From Aurelia coerulea (taxonomy: Eukaryota > Cnidaria > Scyphozoa > Semaeostomeae > Ulmaridae): a stretch of DNA of 64,000 nt. Shown here in pieces: positions 11,342 through 23,675 of the stretch. Positions within the stretch are counted from its first letter, which is position 1; the number at the start of each line of letters is the position of its first letter. Below the pieces are notes generated by a model. The model was not told the origin of the DNA. It made no database searches and saw only the letters and a list, made by a program, of their open reading frames with translations. Location: positions 9,509,501 to 9,573,500 of the forward strand of contig CM076961.1 of assembly GCA_039566865.1 (NCBI GenBank). The letters run 5' to 3'. The position numbers were made by a program, and so were the translations under genes.

Positions 11342-11683
11342 CTAACTGCTGCATCTGCTGAGAAATCTTTCTCACTGGCTAGACACCTCAAAATCTGGCT
11401 TCGTTCAAACATGAAGCAAGCAAAATTGAACAATCTAGCTATATTGAAATTTCATAAACAACGAGCAGACACGATGTCCCTCTTGGAAGTTGATAACGAT
11501 TTCGTTAACAATGAAAATAGGCATCACAACTTTGACAGATCTTCAGTAGTAATAGTTTGTTATGAGAAGAAGCGCTTTGTTGCTGATTTTTTTGGTTTTA
11601 ATGATACATGTCTCTTTTCAAGTACTGTTTCTGAACTGGAACTGTATATAAATATGGACATAAAGCGGCAAGTCTTTTTTTGA
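11342..11683 (+). pseudogene. hAT transposase, C-terminal dimerisation-domain relic
   Basis: The open frame begins with TAASAEKSFSLARHLK, the signature of the hAT family C-terminal dimerisation domain (consensus TSASAERSFSxLRxLK), followed by WLRSNMKQAKLNNLAIL, again as in hAT proteins. The domain covers about residues 1-60; what follows is unconserved and ends at 11683. There is no upstream catalytic part: the GC hairpin row directly precedes it. It is a truncated, inactive remnant. Confidence 0.75.
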
Positions 11684-12110
11684 AACGGGCATTTTCCGAC
11701 GTTCTAACGGGCATGGTCTCAAACATTTTTCCGGGGGCAAGCCCCCGGACCTCCATTATGGCCCGCTTCGCTCGCCGTTCAGCCCCCCTTTGAAACCATT
11801 AAAATAACATTCAGTCCCTGCCCTATAGTTGAATTTGGATAGGCCCATGTGTCATCATTGTGTGCTTTAATTTTATGTCAGTATATTCTCAAAATCCCTT
11901 AATGGATCTTTTACCACAGGGCGGTACATTTTCAATGAAAACGGTTACGACCGGGTATACAGGGTGTCCCAAAAACATTTTCTCCGTTCCTTTGGCTGCT
12001 GTGGATGAAGTGTAAATTCTATTGTCTCGATTTTTATACAATTGCATAGGAAATGCTTCAAATTAGAGTCTGAGATCTTGTTTGACACGATTTGCTGAGT
12101 GGTTGTTTAT
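11684..12110. other. Non-coding stretch with a CCGGGGGC hairpin
   Basis: A perfect hairpin CCGGGGGC-AA-GCCCCCGG lies near 11732-11750, next to a shorter GGCCCGCTTCGCTCGCC palindrome. A possible worn MITE tip, CAGGGTGTCCCAAAAACATT, lies at 11960. No gene seen. Confidence 0.4.
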
Positions 12111-12111
12111 T

Positions 12112-12218
12112 TGTGTATGGTCCGCCAAAATGGACAAAAGTATAAAGTTACTTATAAATTGGAAAAGATGAATATATAGTTGAAACCTGGAAGTATCACA
12201 TATATTCTACGAAATATA
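12112..12218. repeat. Repeat X fragment (inverted partner at 45940-46055)
   Basis: About 100 bp with CCGCCAAAATGGACAAAAG and AAATTGGAAAAGATGAATA recur in inverse orientation at 45940-46055. In the second locus the repeat continues into a 36-bp AT-rich minisatellite. Here it is cut by the insertion of the TA-type MITE that starts at 12219. Confidence 0.7.
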
Positions 12219-13705
12219 CCGGGTTTCCCTAAAAAATAAATACGAATTTGGTTGACTCCAGCGATGTGGATTTTGCTTCAATCAATGTCTAATCACTCTC
12301 AAAATGTTCCTCGATAGTTAACTTGAACATTGGTCCTTCGTTTGTTGGTATTGGTGCTTTGAGAGTTGACATGTTAATCTTGAAAGCTCAAATTTGCATC
12401 TTCCTGCAAACCAGAGCTTTATCCTTTTGGCCTAAGCAAACTCTCAACGCACAGCGTATAAATAAATGATAGCCTTGACCAAATTTGAGCAACATTAGAT
12501 CGTGAGTTATTTTGTTGTCCAGAAGTCACCCCCTAGTCACCCATTGGGCAGTTTCTTCATTTTTCATTAATTTTCAGTTCTTAATTTCGATGTGCTTCAG
12601 GAATTTGCTTAGGCCACAAGGCCAAAGCTCTGGTTTGCAATTGGTCGCAAATTTGAGCTTTCAAGATTGATATTTCTGCTGTGAAAGCACCAATACCAAC
12701 AATCGATGTATCTATGTTCAAGTTAAATATCGAGGAGCATTTTGAGAGTGATTAGCCATTGATTAAAGCTAAATTCATATCGCTGGAATCAAGGGCGCCG
12801 GAGCCACGGGGGCAGCGTGAGCAGCGCGGGGGCAGCAAAATGCCCTTTCCAAAAATGTATGTCAGAGAACAATTGATTAATCGTCTATTAGTTGGAAGCG
12901 AGTTGTTTCTCGTCCGCAGTCACAGTAATAGAACAATTCCTATTTCCTTCTGCTCTCAAGATTACAATACGTCCGAAGGACATTGACGAATGAAAAATAA
13001 TAATAATAAAAAAAATAAGGACAGTGGCATCGCCACGGTTTGGTCTGGAGTAGACATGTCGACCACAGTTTTCTCAGAGTCAATGTTATGATTTCTCGAA
13101 ATCAGTCAAAAAGATTCGGGAGGGCAGATTTTTTATTGACTTTAAACTTCTGTGATAACTGGCCTTCCTCTCGAATTCTCAATTCCTTTATTGAAGATTT
13201 CTTGAAAGGCCTTACATTTCAATTCTAACAATAGGTATATTTTCCTTCCTCGTAAATAAATACATGATGTTCTTCTCTGTTTCGATTTTTGTTGCAAAAA
13301 ATGCCTGCTGTTGTAAAAAGTACTGCTTGAGATGGTTGCTTTCCCATAAATATCGAAATAGATCAAAATAATAAAAAGGGCATTCCCATCATGTTCTCCG
13401 AGTGTCTGAAGGGCGTTTCCCACGTTTTCCGAGGGTCTGAAGGGTGTCGTCAGGAGAATTTTTTCTGGGGGCTTCGCCCCCAGACCCCCTTCTACCTTTC
13501 TGCCCCAGCTTTTTGGGCTGGCGACGCCCGTGTCAAAATAGATGCTGAGCACAATATCATGAACGACGATTACCGATTATTTTCAACGACCAACTTTGAC
13601 ACCCTAAGGTGCCCTTTCTGTGATTCCTGCCCCCGCCGCATCATGGAGCCTCCGGCGCCTCTGGCTGGAATCAACCAAATCTGTATACTTTTTTTGGGAC
13701 ACCAG
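12219..13705. mobile_element. TA-type MITE split by a nested element
   Basis: The left tip CCGGGTTTCCCTAAAAAATA follows TA at 12217-12218. The two halves are inverted repeats (TTGCTTCAATCAATGTCTAA matched by its worn complement before 12780). The right arm stops at 12792 and resumes at 13664 after an inserted element, ending in TTTTTTTGGGACACC at about 13703; the last bases before the expected TA are lost. The same family is at 27349-27603. Confidence 0.78.
12793..13663. mobile_element. Nested element with 11-bp direct flanks
   Basis: It starts with GGGCGCCGGAGCC and ends with GGAGCCTCCGGCGCC plus TCTG, inverted and related for some tens of bases (GGGGGCAG and AAGGGCA recur in both arms). 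The 11-bp sequence GCTGGAATCAA flanks it on both sides (12782-12792, 13664-13674), and the interrupted MITE resumes without loss. The length of 871 bp holds no recognisable transposase. A hairpin CTGGGGGCTTCGCCCCCAG lies near 13466. The long duplication suggests a Mutator-like element. Confidence 0.72.
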
Positions 13706-14760
13706 CAAAAACCAGAAATGTTTCGACCGCTGTGCAAAGTGGTTTTGCGTCTGCACAAGCCGCCAAAAACAGAAAGGTGGGAGAGGGGTGATTTTCTGGG
13801 GACTGCACGCAGTTGCGAAGGAATCCATTGTGATCCAGGCCTCTTGAGACGCGGCTTGAGTTTGAGAACACGCCGAATGTGTCGAGAAGGGGATCAAATA
13901 TGGCTGAAAAAATCATCGACCTTGGAAAGCTTCGATAAAGGTGGATTTTTTGCCTTCCTTATCCTTGGGCTGAAGGCGATATTTTGCAAGAAAAAATCAA
14001 GGAAGAAAAAAGGATTTTTGTGGAAAAACTGGTCCCTGCCGCAAGATGAACGTTTGTGGACATTAATCTGCAGGATGGGAGCATCATTTTCAAACAGGTC
14101 AGTATTCTTGCAAAATTGGCTAAGTGTTTCATTTTTTGCCATAAAGTTAGGGCTGCTTTCGATGACGAAAAATATCTCATGTTTGTTTACATGTAAACAG
14201 GCAGCTTCTAGGAAGGTCTAAACAATGACTATGCCATGGAAATTTTTATCCCAGCTTCGTTAGGATGTATAATTTCATGAATCGTACTCCGATCATTCAT
14301 CCTGTCGTTGTTTGTCCAGAAAAATATTTAATTTCTTGCAGCAGGTCATTTTCTGACGGAAGAGAAGGACATTTTAGTAGCCCCAGAAAACAGAAATTTG
14401 CGCCAAATCTAGTCCCTGCCGCAAAACGAGACTATCATCACTGTGTTGGCGAGATGTTCCGCTTCAAATTTCTCAAACCCGATCTTGTCGAAAAATTAGC
14501 TAACATTGTTAATGTTCGTGTTTTAGTTTGTAAACAGCATTTGAACAACCTTGGCATCCATCCATGCCTAGGCCATTCTATTGTCTTAGCATACTTGCTG
14601 TTGTTGTCAGTGGATGGCCTTTTGTTTGTCAGTCCTGCCTTTTTGTATTCAGAGTCTCCTCGTGCTCTGATGCTCTATTACCTTATTTCATCATGTTTTT
14701 ACAAGAACTATTTGCCTCTTCAATGCATAATAACAATATAATTTTGGTTGTCATTTTATG
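13706..14760. other. Unclassified stretch, open frames of doubtful value
   Basis: Plus-strand frames 13391-14221 and 14265-14741 are open but start inside a nested element or lack any motif I know; overlapping frames on the other strand are as long, which argues against coding. Two related phrases, around GTCCCTGCCGCAA (14033 and 14414), hint at an internal duplication. Confidence 0.3.
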
Positions 14761-15738
14761 ACTTACTTGTTAAGCGCTTTAAGTGCATATTTTGATATCA
14801 AATACCAGAATTTATTTGTGATTGATTGACCTACGAATGGCAAGTTTGGTTGCTGCTTAGCAAGAAAGCATATTCATTTGTTTTACAAAGTTTAGCAATA
14901 ATTCCACGATGATGTTTCAGTTATTGCTGTACGTCCATCACTCTATTCTCATTCTCTGATTTTTGTAATTTGGCACTTGGTGGAAAGAACAGTTTGACCA
15001 AAAATCTCTAATTTCTCCCTTGTTTTTCTTCAGATACTTTACACCCTTTACATCAAATCACGTATTCCTTCAAATTTGTTTGGTCTGGATACAGCTCATG
15101 CAAGATGCAAATTTTGGCTGGACCTTACAAGATTTTCAACGCATTCCTACAGAAGCAGGGCCGCCGAGTGCGAGGGCGGGCCCCGGGGCAACTAGTGGAT
15201 GCGGGCCCCTTGCTTGGCACTGGCACCAAAAGCGTAGATTAATAGGTCCCTCAAGGCCCTCTAACTTTTGCGTTATGTTGTTGTTGTTATGACTCCCTTT
15301 GTAGCGGCAAGTCAACAGAGGGAGGGGGCGAAACAAGAGACTTTTGGAATGAGCCTACTACGAGTGCACAGTTGGAAAAATCTCGTGAATTCCAAAACAT
15401 GAACAACGTGAATTTTTATGTCGGATTTTGTGACTAAAGTGCAATGCAATGTCTAATCCTCATCAATTTCTAGCAACAAAATGATCCATGGTATGAACTA
15501 GGCATGTCGGAATGAAATTCTATTGTGGGAGGCAAGAACTTGATGCGAGCGCAGCGAGCAAAAGTGGGGTCCGGGTGCTCGCCCCCGGGAAAATTTTTCA
15601 TGACCACGCCCTTTAGATCGCTGGAAAATGCATCATTTTTGTAAAGTCTGCCATTTAAAGAGGCAAAGGATCGTGACTGATGAAGGTTTTTCCGGGAAAT
15701 TTTGAAAATAGGACCTCAATCAATTTCACGAGGATATA
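14761..15738. other. No gene seen; GC-rich islets
   Basis: Mostly AT-rich sequence with a GC islet at 15160-15215 (GGCGGGCCCCGGGGC) and another at 15545-15600 (GATGCGAGCGCAGCGAGC). Neither is a coding exon as far as I can see. Confidence 0.35.
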
Positions 15739-16343
15739 CCGGGTCCGCCAAAATAAACTATGCACGTTTGACAGGCCAGAATAAATCGTACACTGGACTG
15801 ATTTTGCAGATTTATGACTAAATCATTTGCAGAAAGCCTGAATTAGATACTGGGTTTTTTTTGCAAATTTTTAATTTTCAGTTTTTAGAGCTAGAAGCGA
15901 GTTTCCTAAAATGTTAGTTTTCGAAAAGACTGAAAAACGATCAAAAATCATCGATCAAGTTTTCTAAAGAATCGACATGAATGGGCAAAGAGAGAACTTG
16001 TTCGTGGTGATTTGCGCTTTGGAAATTGAATGATTGTAATTTGCTGTACGAAAGTTCGTACTAAACCCCCAAATGCCCTAGAAAACGTTTTCTCTTTATT
16101 CATTCATGTTGAATCTTTTAAAATTTGATCAACGTTTTTTGATCGTTTTCAATGTTCTCGAAAATGCACATTTTAAGACACTTGCTTCTAGCTCTAAAAA
16201 CTGGAAACGGAAAAATTTGCAAAAAGTCCTAGAATCTAATTCAGGCTTTCTGCTAACGATTAAGTCATAAATCGTTAAAATCGGTTTAGTGTACGATTTA
16301 TTGTGGCCTGCCAAACGTGCATAGTTTATTTTGGCGCACCCGG
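15739..16343. mobile_element. TA-type palindromic MITE
   Basis: The left tip CCGGGTCCGCCAAAATAAAC follows TA (15737-15738); the right tip ends GCGCACCCGG before TA (16344-16345). The arms of about 200 bp pair over most of their length (GTACACTGGACTGATTTTGC against GGTTTAGTGTACGATTTATT complement). The 605 bp have no transposase. Interior wording such as GATCAAAAATCATCGATC resembles that of the element at 1958, so the two are distant relatives. Confidence 0.85.
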
Positions 16344-17701
16344 TAGAATATTTTTGAATTGCATAATATCAAAAATGACAGATCTTCCGACGGGCCTGAA
16401 GAACGTAGATAGAAAAGTAATAGATTTTCTGACAGAGTTTATTTCTTCGAAAACATCAGTAATTGCATGAGCAATATTTTCAGTAGCTTATTCTCAATAC
16501 GATTTAACGAAACAACGTTGATAGCAGCGAGGAGATGTAGACTCCCGTTCGATTTCTGTGCATTTTTGTTGTTGTTTACATTCGGCCAGAGAAACTTACA
16601 ACACAACACAAAGTTTATTGCAATTGAAATGAACTGAGGCCCGTGATATCATTTGAACTTGAAAGTGCAATGGACAAGAAGAAAATTTGATTTTGCCGGG
16701 GCCCCTTGCGGGGCCCAACTAAATGATATCATTGCAACATACAATGGAAAAACAAAGCTTCATTTTTACGAGCCCCTGGCGGAGCCCGAGCCCCGGAGCA
16801 GTTGCCTCGGCTACCCCCCCCCCCCGCCATCTCGGTGGTCCTGTACAGAAGATTGGACACTGTTTGAATAGGGTGGATTCTACCAAATCCTGAGGCATTG
16901 CCATATCTCCATTTAGGCTTGCGTAAATATTGCCAAGTATGTAAAAAAAATCTAAGGAATTTCAGATTGATTCTTTCCTGCTCCTAATGTTTGAATGATT
17001 CTGAATAAGTCAGTGATGTGAAGTCCGTAAAGTCTTTAGGCATTTTTCTGTGACTATTAGATGCAAAGGTCCAGAATAGACAATTATGTTCAAGATGGAG
17101 AGGAGGAGGGGAGGAACTTTTTACCAAGATGCATTTATTGTAAATTATGCTCATCAAATCTATGTGATTCATGAAAAAGGCAGATGAGCTTGAAGCAGAG
17201 GCGTAGGAGCCATAGGGGCACTGGGAGCGCATGCCCCCCAACATTTTGCAATTATGATAGCAAAGTGTCCTTTTGTTTCAGAGGTTTATGTCCTTGAAGT
17301 GTCAAGCCCCCCCCCCCCTGCTCCCTAACTGCTTCCTACGTCTCTGGTTTGAAGGAGTACTGTATTGCAGCGTATTGGCTCCTAAAAACAATGGTATCCT
17401 ATTGTTGTAGAAACAGGCACAATGTTGTGCCTCACAAGAAAATTGTGACTTCTACAACAAAAGGGTGTCATTGCTTTTAGGAGCCATTCAGCTGGGTGAC
17501 ATACTTTTGATACCAACCAATTGTAACATTTTAAGTCACTTGCTGGGATTTAAGGGGTGGGATTGCCCTCCCTCCCCCCTTCAAGATGATAATTCTGCTT
17601 GGTGCTCACATTTTGGCAAGAAATACACTTAGAACTGTGTTAGTAACCTCTTTTGATCTGCTTCAGGCAAAATGAAAAGAAATATGCAATACAATGATCA
17701 A
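16344..17701. other. No gene seen; hairpin and C-runs
   Basis: A hairpin GGGGCCCCTTGCGGGGCCC lies near 16697. Runs of C are at 16816-16826 and 17309-17319. Short frames here have no recognised homology. Confidence 0.35.
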
Positions 17702-19833
17702 TGTCCCAAAAAAAAGGTAACAGATTTGATCAGATCTAGCGAGGAGAATTTAGCTTGAATCAATCCAAAATCATTTTCAAAACATTCCTCGAAGGTTAAC
17801 TTAAACACAAATACCTTGTTTGTTGATATTGGTGCACTGAGAGTTGCAATATTAATCTTGAAAGTCCAAAGCATCCATCTCCAAACCAGAGGTTTTGGGT
17901 TTTGGCCTAAACTGCTAGCGCGCTGGGGAATCACCCGAATTATTTCGCAAACCTCGCGAAGGATACATTTGAATAGAAATTCAAAGACTGAAAAAAATAC
18001 AATAACATTGACAAAGTTAGTCACCATGGGACATTTTATTAATGAAAAGTGCTTCTACGTACTAGATATCCAATGCGAGTAGACATTTGAGTTTAGTTCA
18101 TTAAATACAGGCAAATGTTCCCTAGGGTAGATACATTTGGTTAATGTTGCAATCACCTTTTGAAAGGGACATCTTGCGACTGATGCTTTATTTCTTTCAA
18201 TAGTTGTGCTGTGCTGTGATATCAAAAGCTTTCACTATCTTGACTTTACTTATTTATTGTCAAAGGAACTTTATAAATAGATTTAAGACCCTGCTGAAAA
18301 CGAGCCTTGATTTTTGAAAATTGTTTGCACGTTCATTAAAATAGCGCGCCATTTTTGCGTCTACTGTCAAAAACATGCCTATATTTTCGACGGAAAAGGG
18401 TATTTAAGGCCTTTCTTTTCTATTTCCCCTTCTCTCCGATTCAGTCTTGCTCACAATGGTTCAGCTAACTAAAGATCAACGTGTTTGGGTGTGTACAGAG
18501 ATGGTTCGCATAAATAACGCACACCAGGTCAGGCGGTCTTGGGTGGACCACTGGCCTGGGATTCCAGCACCAGCAGTAAAGAATATTTTGGCTAATTATA
18601 AGAAATACAAGGAGCATGGTACGAGCCTCAACAGAAATAAAGAAAATAGTGGTAGACCTAAGGCTGTTCGATCGGCAGATAACATCAATAGGGTGCGTCG
18701 GTCTTTGCAGCGGAATGGGAAAGCTTCTGCGAGAAGAAATGGTCTTGGCATATCAAAAAGTTCCTTTAGTAGGATTGTGCGTCAGGATGTCCTCGTTAAA
18801 CAGCAAGCATTACTTCTAGAGTTTTGCCATTGGTTTATTCAGAAATGCGAGGAAGATCAAACATTTTTGTCAAACTTGATCACATCCGATGAAGCCATAT
18901 TTTCGTTAAATTCTGAGGTGAACACGCATAATGTTATAAACTATAGCCCTTATGGACAAGGTCATCCTGATGGTCATTATATTCATTCAGCAAGGGGCCG
19001 GGCAAGTATTGGTATGGATTGGTTTGACAGGCATTTTGGGCCCACATTTTGTTAACGGAAATTTAGATTCACGAGAGTATCTAAATTCGGTATAATGTTA
19101 TTGATTCGCAGCCTTAGACATAAATCAGGAGAATGTGTGGTGGCAGCAAGATGGGGCCCCGGCTCATACGAGTAACCAGACAATGAAATGGTCGCTTTCC
19201 CGGAAAAGTGATCTCAAATGGAGATTTCTTGTGGCCTCCAAGATCACCAGATCTGGCAATTTTAGATTTTTTCCTTTGGGGTTACCTCAAGACCAAGATT
19301 TGGGATGTGCAAAGAAATATGCAACGACAATTGATCAACTGAAGAATGCGATCAGACGCCAGTGTAGAGACATCCCAAGAGACTTTATCTTAAATGCATT
19401 TCAGGGAATGCTTGCAAGATGCAACAAATGCATCAATGCCCAAGGGCATCATTTCGCCGATGAATGAACTATTATGTTGAATGTCAAAGTTAGGAATTGA
19501 GTTGTAGAGTTTCTTGTAGATGATGACCAACTTTGTCAATGTTACTGTTTTTTTTCAGTCTTTGAATCAAGTTTATGCTTCACGAGGTTTGTGAAATAAT
19601 TCGGGTGATTCCCCAAAACAGCGCGCTAGCAGTTTAGGCCAAAACCCAAAACCTCTGGTTTGGAGATGGATGCAAATTTGACTTTCAAGATTAATATTGC
19701 AACTTCAGTGCACCAATATCAACAAACAAGGTATTTGTGTTTAAGTTAACCATCGAGGAATGTTTTGAAAAATGGATTGATTCAAGCTAAATTCTCCTCG
19801 CTAGATTTGATCAAATCTGTTACCTTTTTTTTT
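17702..19833. mobile_element. Mariner-like transposon 1, decayed
   Basis: Inverted repeats of about 330 bp (17702-18030 against 19500-19833) begin with TGTCCCAAAAAAAAGGTAAC; the outermost CCGGG and the flanking TA have been lost on both sides. The repeats share the wording of the short element at 52519-53482, a deletion derivative of the same family. A broken transposase gene lies between them. Confidence 0.85.
18456..19467 (+). pseudogene. Mariner-superfamily transposase, frameshifted
   Basis: The start MVQLTKDQRVWVCTEM, a helix-turn-helix with PGIPAPAVKNILANYKKY, the linker RSGR-like NSGRPKAVRS, and ARRNGLGISKSSFSRIV match the N-terminal part of an IS630/Tc1/mariner protein. Catalytic segments are present but in different frames: SDEAIFSLNSEVN (first Asp), WWQQDGAPAHTS (second Asp, near 19153) and, in a third frame, PRSPDLAILDFFLWGYLK (third Asp). 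At least three frameshifts (before 18830, near 19060, near 19180-19260) and small deletions make it inactive. The relative at 21632-22719 shows the undamaged order. Confidence 0.85.
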
Positions 19834-20224
19834 AGAAGAAAAGCCTAATTATTTTTGTTAAATAAGAGTAAAAATTTTAATGCTGGATTGCAACGCTGTC
19901 ATGTCATTCAATGTTGTGGCTCTTCGAGTTTGGTCTGTATCATCCATCACACTGGCCTAGATGTTTCTGGTCGAGTTTGAAAGGGGCCTAGGATTGAAAC
20001 TAAAACTGATTGATATCAATCTTTTGCTGGAAATTGTGAAATAAGCTACAAATAATCACTTCAGTAAGTTCTTCATTTCGATCGTCCGCTGCTGCCTATA
20101 GCATCAGCTGATTTAATTTCTGCTTTCCATCGTTGTGATTATCACGTGATCAGTTCGCCTCGTATTCAGGAGCCATGCATGACGATTCTGCGCGCGCATA
20201 AGAAATATTTCTGGTCTTTGCTTG
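19834..20224. other. No gene seen; worn MITE end
   Basis: The stretch ends in TTGGGACACCCGG before TA at 20222-20223, the tip of another TA-type element whose left end I could not locate. No coding frame of note. Confidence 0.4.
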
Positions 20225-20519
20225 GGACACCCGGTATGCATCATATATACATAAAGAACATTTATAAAGTTCCACGTTAGAGATAAAAAGTATAAAAAGC
20301 ATACATTTTAAGATATTTACATATAAAGTAGGAACGTAAAGTATAAGGAACCTGCGCAAGGTACTTGCGCGTCAAGCAAATTACACATATAAATTATAAA
20401 GGCATAAAGTATAAGATGTTAAATATAAAGTATAAACGCATATGCAGTATAAAATAAAATATAAGGAACCTGAAACTTTGCACATGTGTGTGGATGACCG
20501 GTAACTTTGTAGACGAATA
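20225..20519. repeat. Repeat X with AT-rich minisatellite
   Basis: Irregular units built on TATAAAGTATAA and ACATATAAAGTA run to about 20465, interrupted by AAGGAACCTGCGCAAGG. The same features occur inverted at 32890-33036 and at 45781-45965. The right end, GTAACTTTGTAGACGAATA, is cut at its TA by the mariner-like element that follows. Confidence 0.7.
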
Positions 20520-23500
20520 CCGGGTGAGTCAAAAAAAAGTTTATGCGTTTGGCGGGCTATGGAACAAAAATCACGAGGCCGATTTTCAAAACTAAAAAGT
20601 GAAGCTATCAGTCAAAGACTAACTTAGATGAAGAAATTTTTTTAAATATAACCACTCATCGTTTAGACCCAGAAATTAGGAAAATGCTTGTAAGGGGTTT
20701 GCATGGGAACAAGAATTCCACGTTTCGATGTTGGTCCATGATTTACTTGCCTTCTTGTCAGTATCGTATAGAAATCTCTAGCTAATACTGCCATGTGAAG
20801 TTTCATTCTCAATTAAATTGTAGATTTCATCGAAAAGGGTATTATTCGTAAAAATGCTACAAATGCGTTAAAGAACTCAAATCAAAGGAAGCAAAGACCG
20901 TGCTTTACGGTTTTGTTTTCATGAAAGAAGACAGGAAAATATTTAGCATTTGACTTTTGAAACAATCTTTTTATTTCGCAAGCTCCGATAGCCATAATCG
21001 AGTTAGCTCCATTGTTTTTTGAAGGGGGTTGCTAACTCGCTATTGCCTAGAGAGGATGCATTATATCGGTCCCCTTTGGCGAGGTTGTAAGGGGGAGTGA
21101 GTGCTAACATGGATAATAGTGGTGGGGTAAGTGATACAACATGAATAAATATCATTTTTCATTGAAAAGCTTTTCATCTGACACAGTGATCACACCAAAT
21201 CTATTATCGGTGTTTTAAAATTATTGTGGGGGGGGCGAGAATGGTGATGGGGTTAGTGTTAGCTGATCATGCTACGGGAGCCCCTATCTTTGATGGTCGG
21301 TAAAATTAGGTGAATGCTCTATGGCAGCTGCTCCTTAAAAAAGTACCACAAACTTCAATATCAACTGTCACAAAATAACAATGCTCACAATGCCAGCAAA
21401 TGTAAGGCAATAATTCAATTCCATAAAATTAGCTACAAAATACTCAATCATAAAGAAAGGGTGTCACAGTAATTTTCTTCAGTAAAATGAATCATTAGAA
21501 ATATTTATCATTTTAACCAAACATGCAAAGAACCTAACATCAAAATCAACAACAATTGTTCATTCTTAAACAGCAGATGGTACCCTAATTTATGAGATGA
21601 AATGTTAATTATTTACAAATCAAACGTTCAATTAATCATTTGTTACCCAAAGTCCATTAGCTTCGATGCATTTTTCACAGCGACCAACCATTCCATGAAA
21701 GGCACGCGAAATCATATCGGCTGGGATGCTTCGAGCGACACGTAAGATGGCTGCACGCAGATCTTCCAGATTCTTGGGCTGCTCATGAAGGTCCACATTC
21801 CATTTGGCTTGCTTCATGTATCCCCATAAGAAGAAATCACACACTGTCAGGTCAGGGGAACGAGGCAGCCAAGGCTAATCACCACGTCTGCTCATAACTC
21901 TACCAGGGAACTGCCCTCTGAGATAATGCAGGGACGCATTGCTTGTATGAGCAGGGGCTCCATCTTGCTGCCACCATACTGCTGCTCTGTTGACATTCTG
22001 CTCCCTAAATTCCCTTTCAATCACGTGATATCTTATAATGCGGAGATACTCTTGTGAATCAAGACCTCCTTCGACGAAATGAGGACCAAAGACTGCACAA
22101 GTTTTCATAACACCCATCCACACCATTAACTTGCCTGCCCCTTGCTTAAACTCGATATAATGATCTGGAGGATGACCATTTCCACGCAAGGAATAATTGA
22201 TCACATTTTTTGTATTAACCTCAGAGTTCAAACTAAAGATAGCTTCGTCCGAAATGATGCGATTGTTGAGAAACTCAGGTTGCTGAGCATTTGTTTCGAA
22301 AAAAAATCTTTGGCAGAATTCCCGGCGCAAAACAGGATCACCAGCCTCTAATTTTGCCTTCTTACCAGAACGTAGGGATGAAATTTTAGGATTTTGGCTA
22401 CACGAACGAAAGAGCTTTGAGAAAACCCAAGACCGTTCCTCCGGGAAGATCGATTCCCATCTTCAATGAGCGCTTCTCGAACCCTCTCTATGTTTTGGTT
22501 AGAACGTGCAGTTCGAAGTCTTCCGCTACGACTTTTGTTCAGGTTGTTGCAAGCTCCCTCTGCCTGAAGCTTCCTGTATGTCTTCCAAACGGTCACAGCA
22601 GACGGTGCATTGATACCTGGCCACGGAGCCGGCCAACGTCGCAACACTTCTTGGGCATTTTCTATGCCGGCCATCTCTAAGCATATCCAAACTCGTTGTT
22701 CTTTAGTAAGTCGAGGCATGGCTGTTCGAATTTGGTTGCAAAGAGTGCTGCAGATGAACAACCTTTTGACCATTTAATAATTTCCATTTTGATTTTAAAA
22801 TACTTTTTCCTGATTTCTCAATGCGTTTTCAATTTCCAAAGCGTGATAAGCTCCGAAAGTATTGTCGTTGGGAAACTCGAGTTAAAAGAAATGCAATGAC
22901 TTTTAACTTTCAATTCACTTTTAAAAATTTATTCTGACCAAGATCTTCTTAAGCCCATGGGACGGATCCTTCGACCTTGCAATAATTTTAAAACACCGAT
23001 AATAGATTTGGTGTGATCACTGTGTCAGATGAAAAGCTTTTCAATGATCACTTACCCCACCCCTATTATCCATGTTAGCACTCACTCCCCCTTACAACCT
23101 CGCCAAAGGGGACCGATATAATGCATCCTCTCTAGGCAATAGCGCGTTAGCAACCCCCTTCAAAAAACAAGGGAGCTAACTCGATCATGGCTATCGGAGC
23201 TTGCGAAATAAAAAGATTGTTTCAAAAGTCAAATGCTAAATATTTTCCTGTCTTCTTTCATGAAAACAAAACCGTAAAGCACGGTCTTTGCTTCCTTTGA
23301 TTTGAGTTCTTTAACGCATTTGTAGCATTTTTACGAATAATACCCTTTTCGATGAAATCTACAATTTAATTGAGAATGAAACTTCACATGGCAGTATTAG
23401 CTAGAGATTTCTATACGATACTGACAAGAAGGCAAGTAAATCATGGAACAACATCGAAACGTGGATTTCTTGTTCCCATACAAACCCCTTGCAAGTATTT

Positions 23501-23661
23501 TCCTAATTTCTGGGTCTAAACGATGAGTGATTTTATTTAAAAAAATTTCCTCATCTAAGTTAGTCTTTGACTGATAGCTTCACTTTTTAGTTTTGAAAAT
23601 CGGCCTCGTAATTTTTGTTCCATAGCCCGCCAAACGCATAAACTTTTTTTGACTCACCCGG
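20520..23661. mobile_element. Mariner-like transposon 2 with about 0.7-kb inverted repeats
   Basis: The left tip CCGGGTGAGTCAAAAAAAAG follows TA (20518-20519); the right tip CTCACCCGG precedes TA (23662-23663). The inverted repeats extend from 20520 to about 21230 and from about 22975 to 23661 with few differences, unusually long for this superfamily. The central 1.7 kb holds a nearly intact transposase gene on the minus strand. The element is 3,142 bp and looks recent compared with transposon 1. Confidence 0.9.
21632..22719 (-). pseudogene. DD41D-like mariner-superfamily transposase with two lesions
   Basis: The frame starts MPRLTKEQRVWICLEM, with helix-turn-helix (PGINAPSAVTVWKTYRKL) and RRNGLGFSQSSFVRVA as in transposon 1. 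A one-base loss near 22348 breaks the frame after YVLVRRQ. The second frame (22330-21632) carries ISDEAIFSLNSEVN, WWQQDGAPAHTSN and PRSPDLTVCDFFLWGY; a TAG at 21875-21877 interrupts it between RRGD and PWLPRSP. Counting by hand gives 41 positions between the second and third Asp, the spacing of the DD41D group. With only one shift and one stop, the element died recently. The C-terminus ends WVTND. Confidence 0.88.
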
Positions 23662-23675
23662 TATACCTCCAGCCT

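Noticed and set aside
13391..14221. Open frame of 276 codons
   Set aside because: It begins inside a nested transposable element and crosses the end of the host MITE; opposite-strand frames are similarly long and no domain is recognisable.
14265..14741. Open frame with hydrophobic second half
   Set aside because: No start context, motif or splice structure supports it; composition is that of AT-rich intron sequence.
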